DNA of 22,975 nt. It comes from Thermoflexales bacterium (GTDB lineage: Bacteria > Chloroflexota > Anaerolineae > Fen-1058). Location of the stretch: NCBI GenBank assembly GCA_016931085.1, contig JAFGFO010000077.1:1-22975 (forward strand), in the 5' to 3' direction. Below the pieces are notes generated by a model. The model was given only the letters and a program-made list of their open reading frames with translations, made no database searches and was not told where the DNA came from. Position numbers and translations under genes: made by a program. This document shows positions 13,526 through 20,224 of the stretch, piece after piece (position 1 is the stretch's first letter; each line of letters begins with the position of its first letter).

Positions 13526-15840
13526 TTGACCTCGATTGTCGCCAATGGGATGGCGTCATCTTTCACCTGGCCTTGTGGGCCGCGCGCAGTGAGGCGTGTC
13601 ATTGTGGGCTGATGATACATCCCAACGCTCAAAGTGTAAAGCCCGGCCGGCAGCGCCAACACGTGCGTGTCGGCCACGGCCTCCCCCTCGATCCAGCTCG
13701 AGGTGGGGTATTCTCCGCCGCATGGCTTGCCGTCGCCCTGGGCGGCGACCTGCCCATGTTCGTCGAGGGCGTGAACGAACACGGTGTAATCGCCCCGGGT
13801 GTACTCACCCCCGGTGTAATCACCCGTCCCGCCGCTTTGAGCCTGCCAATGCAATGTCAGACTGATGGGCCGGCCGGCTTGCAGCTTGGCAGGAGATCCG
13901 GGTCCCCCGTCTATGGAAGCTTGGCCTTGCAGGTCGTAGCCAATAAGCTTGATGGCATCGCTCAGGCTGTACGAAACTGGGTGTTGAGGCGGCGGCGGGG
14001 GTGAGCCGCGTATGACCAACTGGCCGACGATGGGCAGTCCGCCTTCAAATTCTAACCGCTCACCCGTTTCGGCCAGGTACAGTCCCACTTCCACGGCATA
14101 AACGGCCGGCCGCGGCGCCCAGCTTTCGATTTGCACCTGCACCACGTCGCAAAAGGGTTGGTAGGGCGTCCACAGGCTGGTCGGAAAGCGGCCCAGGCCG
14201 GGCCACGTGTCGCGCGCTCCAACGATCAGGTTATCCTTGCCCAGGATGTGCACAAACACCGTATAATCGCGCTTCATAGGCTGATGTGCTTGCCAGCACA
14301 GCGTTATGGGCACGAACTCGCCAGCTCGCGCCGATGTCTTGCCTGGTTGCCAGGCGACCAGCTCGGCCACACCGCCATAAACTCGCTGAATGGGCTCGGC
14401 GCGCGCTTGCACTTGTGCCTGGCTCAAGGAGGGTGGGGGCAGCAGGGCCGGCCGGATGGCGACAAAGGGGCTGGCCAACGCCAGTGTACCCAGCAAGCCA
14501 AGCCCGGCCAGGCTCACGCCTCGGCCCAGGCGTGAGCCAAGCCTCTCCCACCCGCTCGCTAACAGCACAGCCCCCGCGCCCAGGGCGGGGAACAACAGCC
14601 GGCCGTGAGCCGCCTCGACTTGCGTCAGCCAGCGCAAGAGCGCGGCCATGACGGCCAGGCACCAGAGGAGCAGGAAGCTGACGGCAGGCATCTGCCAGTT
14701 GGATTCGCGTAGCAAAAACCTGAAGCCTGAAACCTGAAACCTGAAACTCTCTTTGATCCACCCCACCGCCGCGGCGATCACCAGCACGCCGATCGCCGCG
14801 TAGGTCCAATCCGGCAGCCCAATGCCGCCCCAGCCGAAAGCGGCCCAGAATGAACGATAGACCTTGGGCAACTCCGTCCAGATAGGTTGGGGTTGTCCCC
14901 AGGGGGTGTTGGTGTGAACGTTCAGTCCCAACGCGTCGCCGTACAGCACCAGGTTGCGCATGTACCACCACCCACCGACGAGCAACGCAGCACACGTCGA
15001 TACGATGCTGTATTGAAGCATGCGCCGGATGTTTCGCGGCTGTTCATTAACAATTAACAATTGACAATTAACAATTAATACCGCCAACGGCAAGAGCGGC
15101 AGTGTGCTGGTTTTGGTCAGTGCAGCCAGGCCGATCAGCGTGCCGCTCAGGGCTGCCTGGTGTAGGGTAGGCCGGCGGGCCAGCCTGACGATGCTCCACA
15201 GGGCCGCAGTCGACAACGCGGCGGCGGCCGAATCGTTGCTGACCACGCCTGATATGAATGCAAACTGCGGTGTAGAGGCCACCACGCCGGCCGCGACCAG
15301 GGCCAGGCGAGGGCGAGCGGGGAACACCTGGCCGGCCAATCCCCACGTGGCCAATACCATCAGCCCGCCATAAGCCAGCGATACCAGCCGCGCCAGGTGC
15401 AGCGCCAGCGTAAAGTCGTGCCATGGCCAGCCCTCACGCCCGGTGTGCACGAGCATGTTCTTGTTGTCGTTCGATGTGGCCGGCGACTGGTAACCAAAGC
15501 CTGGGTTATGCCAGATGAGTTCTGATTGGTCGTCGTCGGACGCTGCCGCGCTGGCCAGTGCGGCGCTCAGGTAATACAGCGGCGGCTGGGCAGCCTCCTG
15601 GTAAGCGCCGTGGCGCTCGTCGTCTAGCGCCGGCAAGCCGTGCCCTTCAGCGATGTGACGCACATAGGCATAGTGCCACACCTCGTCCGGCGCTTCGAAC
15701 ACGGGCGTGGTCGCGTTGTAGGTAAAGCCGAGCAACCCAAAGGCGAGCAGTAAGACGGCGATGGGTGAAACCTGAAACCTGAAATCTGAAACCTGAAACA
15801 TATTGCTGATTCGCCCTGACCGAAGGTCGGCATTTGCCAT
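13522..15840 (-). CDS. GT-C glycosyltransferase-like membrane protein with two C-terminal modules
   Basis: From ATG 15840 this is 772 residues, a paralogue of the gene at 15844-18183. The membrane part begins with a hydrophobic helix (about 27-41) and the acidic loop TPVFEAPDEVWHY (45-57), typical of ArnT/GT39/DUF2142-type proteins. Many helices run to about residue 455. Two tandem beta-sandwich modules follow, each with a DYTVFVH strand (KRDYTVFVHILGKDN and RGDYTVFVHALDEHG) and a YPTS/FPTS-W loop. Three heptamer arrays are inserted: residues 15-26, 254-265 and 363-377. A 15-bp triplicate lies in the last module. The start codon lies inside a further heptamer repeat that also forms the stop of the previous gene, and the start has no ribosome binding site. 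An internal ATG at residue 14 is possible. Confidence 0.8.
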   Translation of the reverse strand: MANADLRSGRISNMFQVSDFRFQVSPIAVLLLAFGLLGFTYNATTPVFEAPDEVWHYAYVRHIAEGHGLPALDDERHGAYQEAAQPPLYYLSAALASAAASDDDQSELIWHNPGFGYQSPATSNDNKNMLVHTGREGWPWHDFTLALHLARLVSLAYGGLMVLATWGLAGQVFPARPRLALVAAGVVASTPQFAFISGVVSNDSAAAALSTAALWSIVRLARRPTLHQAALSGTLIGLAALTKTSTLPLLPLAVLIVNCQLLIVNEQPRNIRRMLQYSIVSTCAALLVGGWWYMRNLVLYGDALGLNVHTNTPWGQPQPIWTELPKVYRSFWAAFGWGGIGLPDWTYAAIGVLVIAAAVGWIKESFRFQVSGFRFLLRESNWQMPAVSFLLLWCLAVMAALLRWLTQVEAAHGRLLFPALGAGAVLLASGWERLGSRLGRGVSLAGLGLLGTLALASPFVAIRPALLPPPSLSQAQVQARAEPIQRVYGGVAELVAWQPGKTSARAGEFVPITLCWQAHQPMKRDYTVFVHILGKDNLIVGARDTWPGLGRFPTSLWTPYQPFCDVVQVQIESWAPRPAVYAVEVGLYLAETGERLEFEGGLPIVGQLVIRGSPPPPPQHPVSYSLSDAIKLIGYDLQGQASIDGGPGSPAKLQAGRPISLTLHWQAQSGGTGDYTGGEYTRGDYTVFVHALDEHGQVAAQGDGKPCGGEYPTSSWIEGEAVADTHVLALPAGLYTLSVGMYHQPTMTRLTARGPQGQVKDDAIPLATIEVK
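13783..13827. repeat. Three tandem 15-bp repeats in coding sequence
   Basis: Copies start GGTGTAATCGCC, GGTGTACTCACC and GGTGTAATCACC at 13783, 13798 and 13813. On the minus strand they encode three pentapeptides of the form (G/R)-(D/E)-Y-T, GDYTGGEYTRGDYT, just before the conserved VFVH strand. The first two copies extend the module by ten residues. Confidence 0.85.
14711..14752. repeat. Heptamer array (AGCAAAA, ACCTGAA) in a membrane-protein loop
   Basis: Units in phase: AGCAAAA, ACCTGAA, GCCTGAA, ACCTGAA, ACCTGAA, ACTCTCT. The 42 bp encode SFRFQVSGFRFLL on the minus strand, a loop after a helix ending VIAAAVGWIKE. The paralogue at 15844-18183 carries its own tract at the equivalent place. 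Confidence 0.85.
15047..15081. repeat. Heptamer array TTAACAA/TTGACAA
   Basis: Units: TTAACAA, TTAACAA, TTGACAA, TTAACAA, TTAATAC. It encodes VLIVNCQLLIVN within the glycosyltransferase at 13522-15840. Nearly the same sequence lies at 9352-9393 in the DUF2723 gene, 5.7 kb away. Confidence 0.85.
15764..15798. repeat. Heptamer array CCTGAAA near the start of the glycosyltransferase
   Basis: Units: GGTGAAA, CCTGAAA, CCTGAAA, TCTGAAA, CCTGAAA. It encodes FQVSDFRFQVS, residues 15-25 of the protein at 13522-15840, immediately before its first membrane helix. Confidence 0.85.
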
Positions 15841-15851
15841 TTGCTATTGGC
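15831..15851. repeat. Heptamer array CATTTGC forming a stop and a start codon
   Basis: Units: CATTTGC (15831-15837), CATTTGC (15838-15844), TATTGGC (15845-15851). On the minus strand the TAG at 15844-15846 ends the upstream glycosyltransferase, and the ATG at 15838-15840 starts the downstream one. Confidence 0.75.
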
Positions 15852-18183
15852 TGCCCGCCACCCGTACTTTGCTGAGCAGGATATAATCTTGCTGTTGGCG
15901 GCCGTCACGGGTGAGCACCTTGAGCCGCTCGATGCTCGCGCCAGTGCTGAAATAGTACACGCCCAACTCGATGTCGTACACGCCCGGCGGGGTGGCGGCG
16001 TCAATGACCAGGGGGTAGCTTTCGCTGACCACCTGGCCTGGCTGCCAGATTGACGTGGGGGGCGTGGGCTGTTGGTCCACGCCCGCCCACTTGGTCTGCG
16101 GCAGTTGCAAGACGTGCACAAAGACCGTGTAATCGCGCTCGGGCCTGCCGAGGGCGCGCCAGGCGAGCTGCAAGGTGATGGTGTCACCAGGGGCGGCTGT
16201 GCGCCGGTCCAGGTCAAAGCCGGTCAACTCCAGTTGGTCGCCGAAATTGTAAGAGACCGGGTTGAACGAGCCGCCGGCTGCCCGCTCGAGCGCGACCTGG
16301 CCAAAGCGAATATGGTCACCCAGGCTCTGCCCGCTTTCGTCGACGGCGGCCAGGCGCTGGCCGCTGCCCGCGTCGTACAGGCCGATTTCCCAGCGCAGGC
16401 GGGCAGGGGTGTAGGCCGTGGAATGTACCGGCACCACCCAGGTCTCGGCCCAGCTTTGACCAGGCTGGAGCGTTGTGGCCAGCAAATTGCCGCGCCCTGG
16501 ATAAGCCGGGCCTTTGGCCTGTACCTCCAGCTCGTGTTCGTCCAGCAGGTGCACGAACACGCTATAGTCTCGGTCTGGCTTGCTTAGCGTCTGCCAGTAC
16601 AAGGTGATCGAGATCGAGCCGCCAGCTTGAACGCTTGTGGCTGGCGCGTCGTAGCCCAGCAGCGCCAGGCTTGAGCCAAAGGTCACGTTGACCGGCTGTT
16701 GGATTGAAGCGAGCTGGGCCGGCGTGAGCTGCGCTGGGCGGGCGTAGGCTGGCGCGATGAGGCCAAACGGCAAGCTGGCCGATAAGAGTGTCATCCCTCC
16801 CCCTATGGCTCCGATAAGATAGGGCGCGGCGCGGCGCGGCAGAAGCCCCGCCAGCCCGGCTGCCATCCAGATCGAGTAAGTGAAAATGGCCGAAAAGACC
16901 AGCCGCCCCTGGCTCGACCAGGTGGACGTGGTCCAGTTGAGCCAGGAAACGAAAACGACCAGCCCCCAGGCGGTGATCAAGAACAGGGGGAAAAAGCGTG
17001 ACACGTGAAGCTCACTTGCAACTTGCAACCTGACACTTGCGCTGTCCCCTTGGGACAGCGCAGGTGAACCTGAAACCAGAGACCTGAAACCTGAAACAGC
17101 CTCCCTGGCTATACCGGCTATGGCGAGAATTGCGACCCCATTGAGCAGCATGTACGCCCATTTTGGAATCGGCAAGTTCAGCCCGCCAAAATTGCCCCAG
17201 TAACCGTACAAGAAGCTGGTGCGCTCGCTCCAAATCTGGGCCAGGTCGGCCGGCACGGCGCGCGTAAAGTAGGGGGTGAACAAGCTGTAACCGAGCAAGT
17301 CGCCGTACAACTGCACGTTGCGCCAGAACCACCAGCCGCTCAACAGCAGCACGGGCAACCCGATGGCCAGGCCGGCCGCAAACAGATGTCGCCAACTGCG
17401 GCGCTGCCAGGCGGCCCACGCGCCGCTCAAGGCCGCCAGTGGCAGCAGCGCCAGCCCGCTAATTTTGCTCAGTATGGCTAGTCCAATGACTACGCCTAGC
17501 GCCACCCAACCAGGAGAGAAACCCGGTTTCTGGTTTTGCCTCCGGCAAAGCCGGATCATAATCAGCAGCGCCAGGGCACAGAGGGGGATGACGAGATTAT
17601 CGTTGTTGACTGAGCCGCTGATAAAGAGAAACATTGGCGTGCATGCGTTGATGGCGGCCGCACCCAGGGCGATCTCTGGCCGGGTGGGGAAGGCTTCGCG
17701 TGCCAGGCGGTAAGCCAGGTAGACCGTGGCCGCGCCCAGTGTGACCGAAAGCAGGCGGCAGAGGTGGACGGCCAGGACGGCGCCCTGCCAGGGCCAGCCC
17801 TCGCGCGCAGGGTCGTGCGTGACCATATTGATGTTGCCGTCGGGGCTGACTACGCCAATTGCCGCGTGGGGATTGGGACGCAGCGTGCCATTAAGAAATG
17901 GTGCGCCCAGCTCGCCTGTGTCGATCCAGGCCGTCAGCAGCCCCGCCAACGCGTAATACAGCGGCGGCTGGCTGGCCTCTTGTTTCCACAGGCCGGGCCT
18001 GTCCGGCGGGGTCTGGACGGGCAATCCGCGCCCGGCGGCGATGTGCCAGACGACCGGGTAGTGCCACAGCTCGTCCGAGGCCTCGAAAATCGGCGTGACG
18101 GCGCTGTAGGTGATGCCCAGGATGCAATAGGCGGCCAAGATGGCGCCGAGCCAGACGGTGTGAGATGTTAGCTTCTTTTGCAC
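15844..18183 (-). CDS. GT-C glycosyltransferase-like membrane protein, first gene of the cluster
   Basis: From GTG 18183 this is 779 residues. A TTG at 18237 gives a longer frame but lies upstream of the predicted transcription start (about 18210), so the GTG is preferred; its ribosome binding site is weak (AAAGAGAA). The membrane domain starts with a helix at about 10-28, then the acidic loop TPIFEASDELWHY (30-42), as in its neighbour at 13522-15840. About ten further helices follow. Two C-terminal beta-sandwich modules carry GYDAP and DYSVFVHLLDEHE, then GFDLD and DYTVFVHVLQLP. Insertions from repeat DNA lie at about residues 212-222 and 363-390. It is probably the promoter-proximal gene of a four-gene operon for transfer of sugars to extracellular acceptors; donor and acceptor are unknown. 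Confidence 0.8.
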   Translation of the reverse strand: MQKKLTSHTVWLGAILAAYCILGITYSAVTPIFEASDELWHYPVVWHIAAGRGLPVQTPPDRPGLWKQEASQPPLYYALAGLLTAWIDTGELGAPFLNGTLRPNPHAAIGVVSPDGNINMVTHDPAREGWPWQGAVLAVHLCRLLSVTLGAATVYLAYRLAREAFPTRPEIALGAAAINACTPMFLFISGSVNNDNLVIPLCALALLIMIRLCRRQNQKPGFSPGWVALGVVIGLAILSKISGLALLPLAALSGAWAAWQRRSWRHLFAAGLAIGLPVLLLSGWWFWRNVQLYGDLLGYSLFTPYFTRAVPADLAQIWSERTSFLYGYWGNFGGLNLPIPKWAYMLLNGVAILAIAGIAREAVSGFRSLVSGSPALSQGDSASVRLQVASELHVSRFFPLFLITAWGLVVFVSWLNWTTSTWSSQGRLVFSAIFTYSIWMAAGLAGLLPRRAAPYLIGAIGGGMTLLSASLPFGLIAPAYARPAQLTPAQLASIQQPVNVTFGSSLALLGYDAPATSVQAGGSISITLYWQTLSKPDRDYSVFVHLLDEHELEVQAKGPAYPGRGNLLATTLQPGQSWAETWVVPVHSTAYTPARLRWEIGLYDAGSGQRLAAVDESGQSLGDHIRFGQVALERAAGGSFNPVSYNFGDQLELTGFDLDRRTAAPGDTITLQLAWRALGRPERDYTVFVHVLQLPQTKWAGVDQQPTPPTSIWQPGQVVSESYPLVIDAATPPGVYDIELGVYYFSTGASIERLKVLTRDGRQQQDYILLSKVRVAGSQ
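17014..17097. repeat. Twelve-unit composite heptamer tract with embedded hairpin
   Basis: The tract runs in unbroken 7-bp phase: ACTTGCA, ACTTGCA, ACCTGAC, ACTTGCG, three units of hairpin DNA, then GGTGAAC, CTGAAAC, CAGAGAC, CTGAAAC, CTGAAAC. Its 84 bp keep the frame and encode about residues 363-390 of the glycosyltransferase at 15844-18183. Confidence 0.85.
17038..17062. repeat. 11-bp perfect hairpin with 3-nt loop inside the heptamer tract
   Basis: TGCGCTGTCCC (17038-17048) and GGGACAGCGCA (17052-17062) flank the loop CTT. It encodes SQGDSA in the surrounding gene. Stem length and loop size match the intergenic hairpins at 119, 21329 and 22934. Confidence 0.8.
17517..17549. repeat. Two small palindromes inside the glycosyltransferase gene
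   Basis: AGAAACC and GGTTTCT (17517-17531) pair around one base. TTTGCC and GGCAAA (17535-17549) pair around TCC. On the minus strand they encode the peptide RQNQKPGFSPG in a loop between membrane helices, apparently another in-frame repeat insertion. Confidence 0.6.
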
Positions 18184-18216
18184 GCTTTTCTCTTTGATGT
18201 GTGATAGAACGTGCCA

Positions 18217-18244
18217 ATCATACCATTTTACGACCAAGTTGCAA
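18217..18244 (-). promoter_or_regulatory. Promoter of the glycosyltransferase cluster
   Basis: On the minus strand, TTGCAA (18239-18244), 16 bp, then TATGAT (18217-18222) preceded by TGG. Transcription would begin near 18210, leaving a leader of about 27 nt before the GTG at 18183. It is divergent from the minC promoters. Confidence 0.55.
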
Positions 18245-18275
18245 GCCGTCCAAAAAAACTAGATGCTCGTTGCAC

Positions 18276-18302
18276 TTGCCAATCCAGAGGATGTGGTATA
18301 AT
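18276..18302 (+). promoter_or_regulatory. First minC promoter
   Basis: Perfect extended -10 TGGTATAAT with the -10 at 18297-18302. TTGCCA at 18276-18281 is a possible -35 with a short 15-bp spacer. It would give a leader of about 80 nt. Confidence 0.6.
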
Positions 18303-18336
18303 AACGCTAATGCCTCACCACCTATTTTCGGAACAG

Positions 18337-18345
18337 TGGTATAAT
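18337..18345 (+). promoter_or_regulatory. Second minC promoter
   Basis: A second perfect extended -10, TGGTATAAT, lies 43 bp after the first (-10 at 18340-18345). It has no clear -35. The ribosome binding site GGAAGG (18378-18383) and the GTG at 18393 follow. Confidence 0.55.
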
Positions 18346-18392
18346 AGGCCCTACGTGTCCTGCCCAGCTTTGCCCCTGGAAGGTAGTATTGT

Positions 18393-19112
18393 GTGAGAGA
18401 TCAAGAACACGTTGATCCAGTCGTGATCAAGGGAACGCGAGAAGGGTTGGTCATCACGCTAGGAGGAGAGCGGTGGTCCAACCAACTCTCTCTGCTTGAG
18501 GACAAGCTGCAAGCGATGTCGGCTTTCTTCAAGGGGGCGCGAGTCGCATTGATCGTAGGTCCCCAACGCCTTTCGGAAGACGACATTCGCGCTGCGCGTG
18601 ATTTACTGCTCAAGTACGATGTGGCGTTGTGGGCCTTGGTCAGCAATGAAATACATACTCGCCAGGCTGCGGCCGCCTTGGGGCTAGACACGTCCTTGGC
18701 TCCCCGCCAGCCCTCTCCAGGTTCAGCCCCCCCCATCGCGTCGCCGGCGGTCGAGGCTACGCCAGATGCTGGCTTGGTCATCCGGCGCACGCTTCGCTCA
18801 GGCCAAAGCGTACGCCATACCGGCGCGATTATCGTCATCGGCGACGTGCATTCGGGAGCCGAGTTGATCGCCGGCGGCGACGTCGTCGTGTGGGGTAAAC
18901 TGCACGGCACGGTGCACGCCGGCGCCTTTGGCGACGAGGAGGCTGTGGTGTGTGCACTTGACTTGATGCCCATGCAGTTGCGTATCGGCCGGCAGATTAG
19001 CCGCAGCCCTGATGATCGCCGGCGCAAGGTTGTGCCAGAAATGGCGTGTGTAACGAATGGCCGCATCGAGGCTGTTGCCTGGAACCCCAAGGGGCGGGCA
19101 GGCTTGTGGTAG
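18393..19112 (+). CDS. minC: Septum site-determining protein MinC
   Basis: This 239-residue protein starts at GTG 18393 with GGAAGG about 9 bp upstream. Residues 10-100 form the N-terminal FtsZ-inhibiting domain (VIKGTREGLVITLG, ARVALIVGPQRLSEDDI). A proline-rich linker spans about 103-125. The C-terminal beta-helix dimerisation domain begins with RTLRSGQSVRHTGAIIVIG (132-150) and continues with the regular G-turn repeats GAELIAGGDVVVWGKLHGTVHAG and LMPMQLRIGRQI, the MinD-binding and dimer face. MinC blocks FtsZ ring assembly away from midcell and is brought to the membrane by MinD. minD starts 17 bp after the stop, so they form one operon. An antisense frame across this gene is not credible. 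Confidence 0.95.
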   Translation: MRDQEHVDPVVIKGTREGLVITLGGERWSNQLSLLEDKLQAMSAFFKGARVALIVGPQRLSEDDIRAARDLLLKYDVALWALVSNEIHTRQAAAALGLDTSLAPRQPSPGSAPPIASPAVEATPDAGLVIRRTLRSGQSVRHTGAIIVIGDVHSGAELIAGGDVVVWGKLHGTVHAGAFGDEEAVVCALDLMPMQLRIGRQISRSPDDRRRKVVPEMACVTNGRIEAVAWNPKGRAGLW

Positions 19113-19129
19113 AAGGAGAAGGGTGTGGA

Positions 19130-19939
19130 ATGACTGCAAGAATCGTCACGATTACGTCGGGCAAGGGTGGCGTAGGTAAAACGACCATCACGGCTAATAT
19201 CGGCGTGGCGCTGGCACAGTTGGGACAGCGTGTGCTTTGCATGGATGCCGACATTGGTTTGCGCAATCTCGATATGGCCATGGGCCTGGAGAATCGTATC
19301 GTTTACGACGTTGTCGACGTTGTGGAGAGCCGCTGCAAGTTGCGCCAGGCCATGGTCAAGGATAAACGCTTGCCTGAGCTGTATCTTTTGCCGGCTGCCC
19401 AGACACGGGACAAGACGGCTGTGAAGCCAGACGACCTGGTTCGCGTGTGCGAGGAAGCGGGGGAACTGATGGATTTCATTTTGATTGACTCGTCGGCCGG
19501 CATCGAGGATGGCTTCCGTACTGCCATGGCGCCAGCCAACGAGGTGATCATCGTGACCAATCCAGAAGTGAGCGCCGTGCGTGACGCCGATCGGGTCATT
19601 GGCCTGGTGGAAGCGGCTGAGAAAGGCCCGGCACGCCTGATTCTCAATCGCCTCAAGCCCGAGATGATCAATCGCGGGGATATGCTCGATACAGCCGATG
19701 TGCTGGATATCCTGGCGATCGAGCTGATCGGGCTTGTGCCGGAGGATGAGACCGTCCTGGTGTCGACTAACCGCGGCAACCCGGTTGTGCTCGGCGATCA
19801 CTCGCTGGCTGGCCAGGCGCTCCGCAACATTGCGCGGCGGCTGATGGGCGAAGAAGTGCCCTTCCTAACCCTGCGCGAGAGTGGCAATTTCTTTCAACGT
19901 TTTGTCCGCCTCATTCGACCTGATAGGAGTCACTCATGA
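19130..19939 (+). CDS. minD: Septum site-determining ATPase MinD
   Basis: From ATG 19130 this is 269 residues, with AAGGAG at 19113-19118. A longer frame from 19046 is rejected because it overlaps minC and lacks the usual N-terminus. The deviant Walker A GKGGVGKTT (11-19) follows the first strand directly, and MDADIGLRNLD (38-48), LIDSSAG (118-124) and VTNPEVSAVRDADR (142-155) are standard MinD motifs. The C-terminal segment SGNFFQRFVRLIRP (251-264) is an amphipathic membrane-targeting helix. ATP-bound MinD dimers recruit MinC to the membrane and are released by MinE. The last four bases overlap minE (ATGA), which suggests coupled translation. Confidence 0.97.
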   Translation: MTARIVTITSGKGGVGKTTITANIGVALAQLGQRVLCMDADIGLRNLDMAMGLENRIVYDVVDVVESRCKLRQAMVKDKRLPELYLLPAAQTRDKTAVKPDDLVRVCEEAGELMDFILIDSSAGIEDGFRTAMAPANEVIIVTNPEVSAVRDADRVIGLVEAAEKGPARLILNRLKPEMINRGDMLDTADVLDILAIELIGLVPEDETVLVSTNRGNPVVLGDHSLAGQALRNIARRLMGEEVPFLTLRESGNFFQRFVRLIRPDRSHS

Positions 19940-20220
19940 ACCGTTTTTTTGATTTCTTGCGTGGAGGGGGAGGGCCGGCTTCAAGCCGTGATTTAGCCAA
20001 GCAGCGCTTGCAGTTCGTGCTGGTGCACGACCGGGCCAATATCGCTCCCGGCTTGCTGGAGGTGATCAAGGATGAGATCATCGCGGTCATCTCACGCCAC
20101 CTGACTATCGATGAGGCTGGCGTGGAGGTTACCTTTACACAGGGCCGGCGTGAAAGCCGCCTGGTGGCTGACATTCCCTTGCTAGAAGGCCGCCGCCGCC
20201 GTCCGGCCGGAGGAGGGTAG
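19936..20220 (+). CDS. minE: Cell division topological specificity factor MinE
   Basis: This 94-residue protein has all MinE parts: an N-terminal amphipathic membrane-binding segment MNRFFDFLRG, the anti-MinCD segment AKQRLQFVLVHDRANIAPGLL (21-41) that contacts MinD, and the dimerisation beta-sheet region IDEAGVEVTFTQGRRESRLVADIPL (58-82). It stimulates the MinD ATPase and so drives pole-to-pole oscillation, implying that this bacterium uses an oscillating Min system rather than a DivIVA-anchored one. The ATG overlaps the minD stop by 4 bp. The C-terminus RRRRPAGGG is basic and beyond the conserved fold. rodA begins 4 bp after the stop. Confidence 0.93.
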   Translation: MNRFFDFLRGGGGPASSRDLAKQRLQFVLVHDRANIAPGLLEVIKDEIIAVISRHLTIDEAGVEVTFTQGRRESRLVADIPLLEGRRRRPAGGG

Positions 20221-20224
20221 GGCG

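Noticed and set aside
18184..18237. Upstream extension of the first glycosyltransferase to the TTG at 18237
   Set aside because: The TTG lies within the promoter itself, upstream of the predicted transcription start near 18210.
18401..19801. 466-residue open frame antisense to minC and minD
   Set aside because: The plus-strand genes are unambiguous, and the antisense frame has no ribosome binding site and low-complexity composition.
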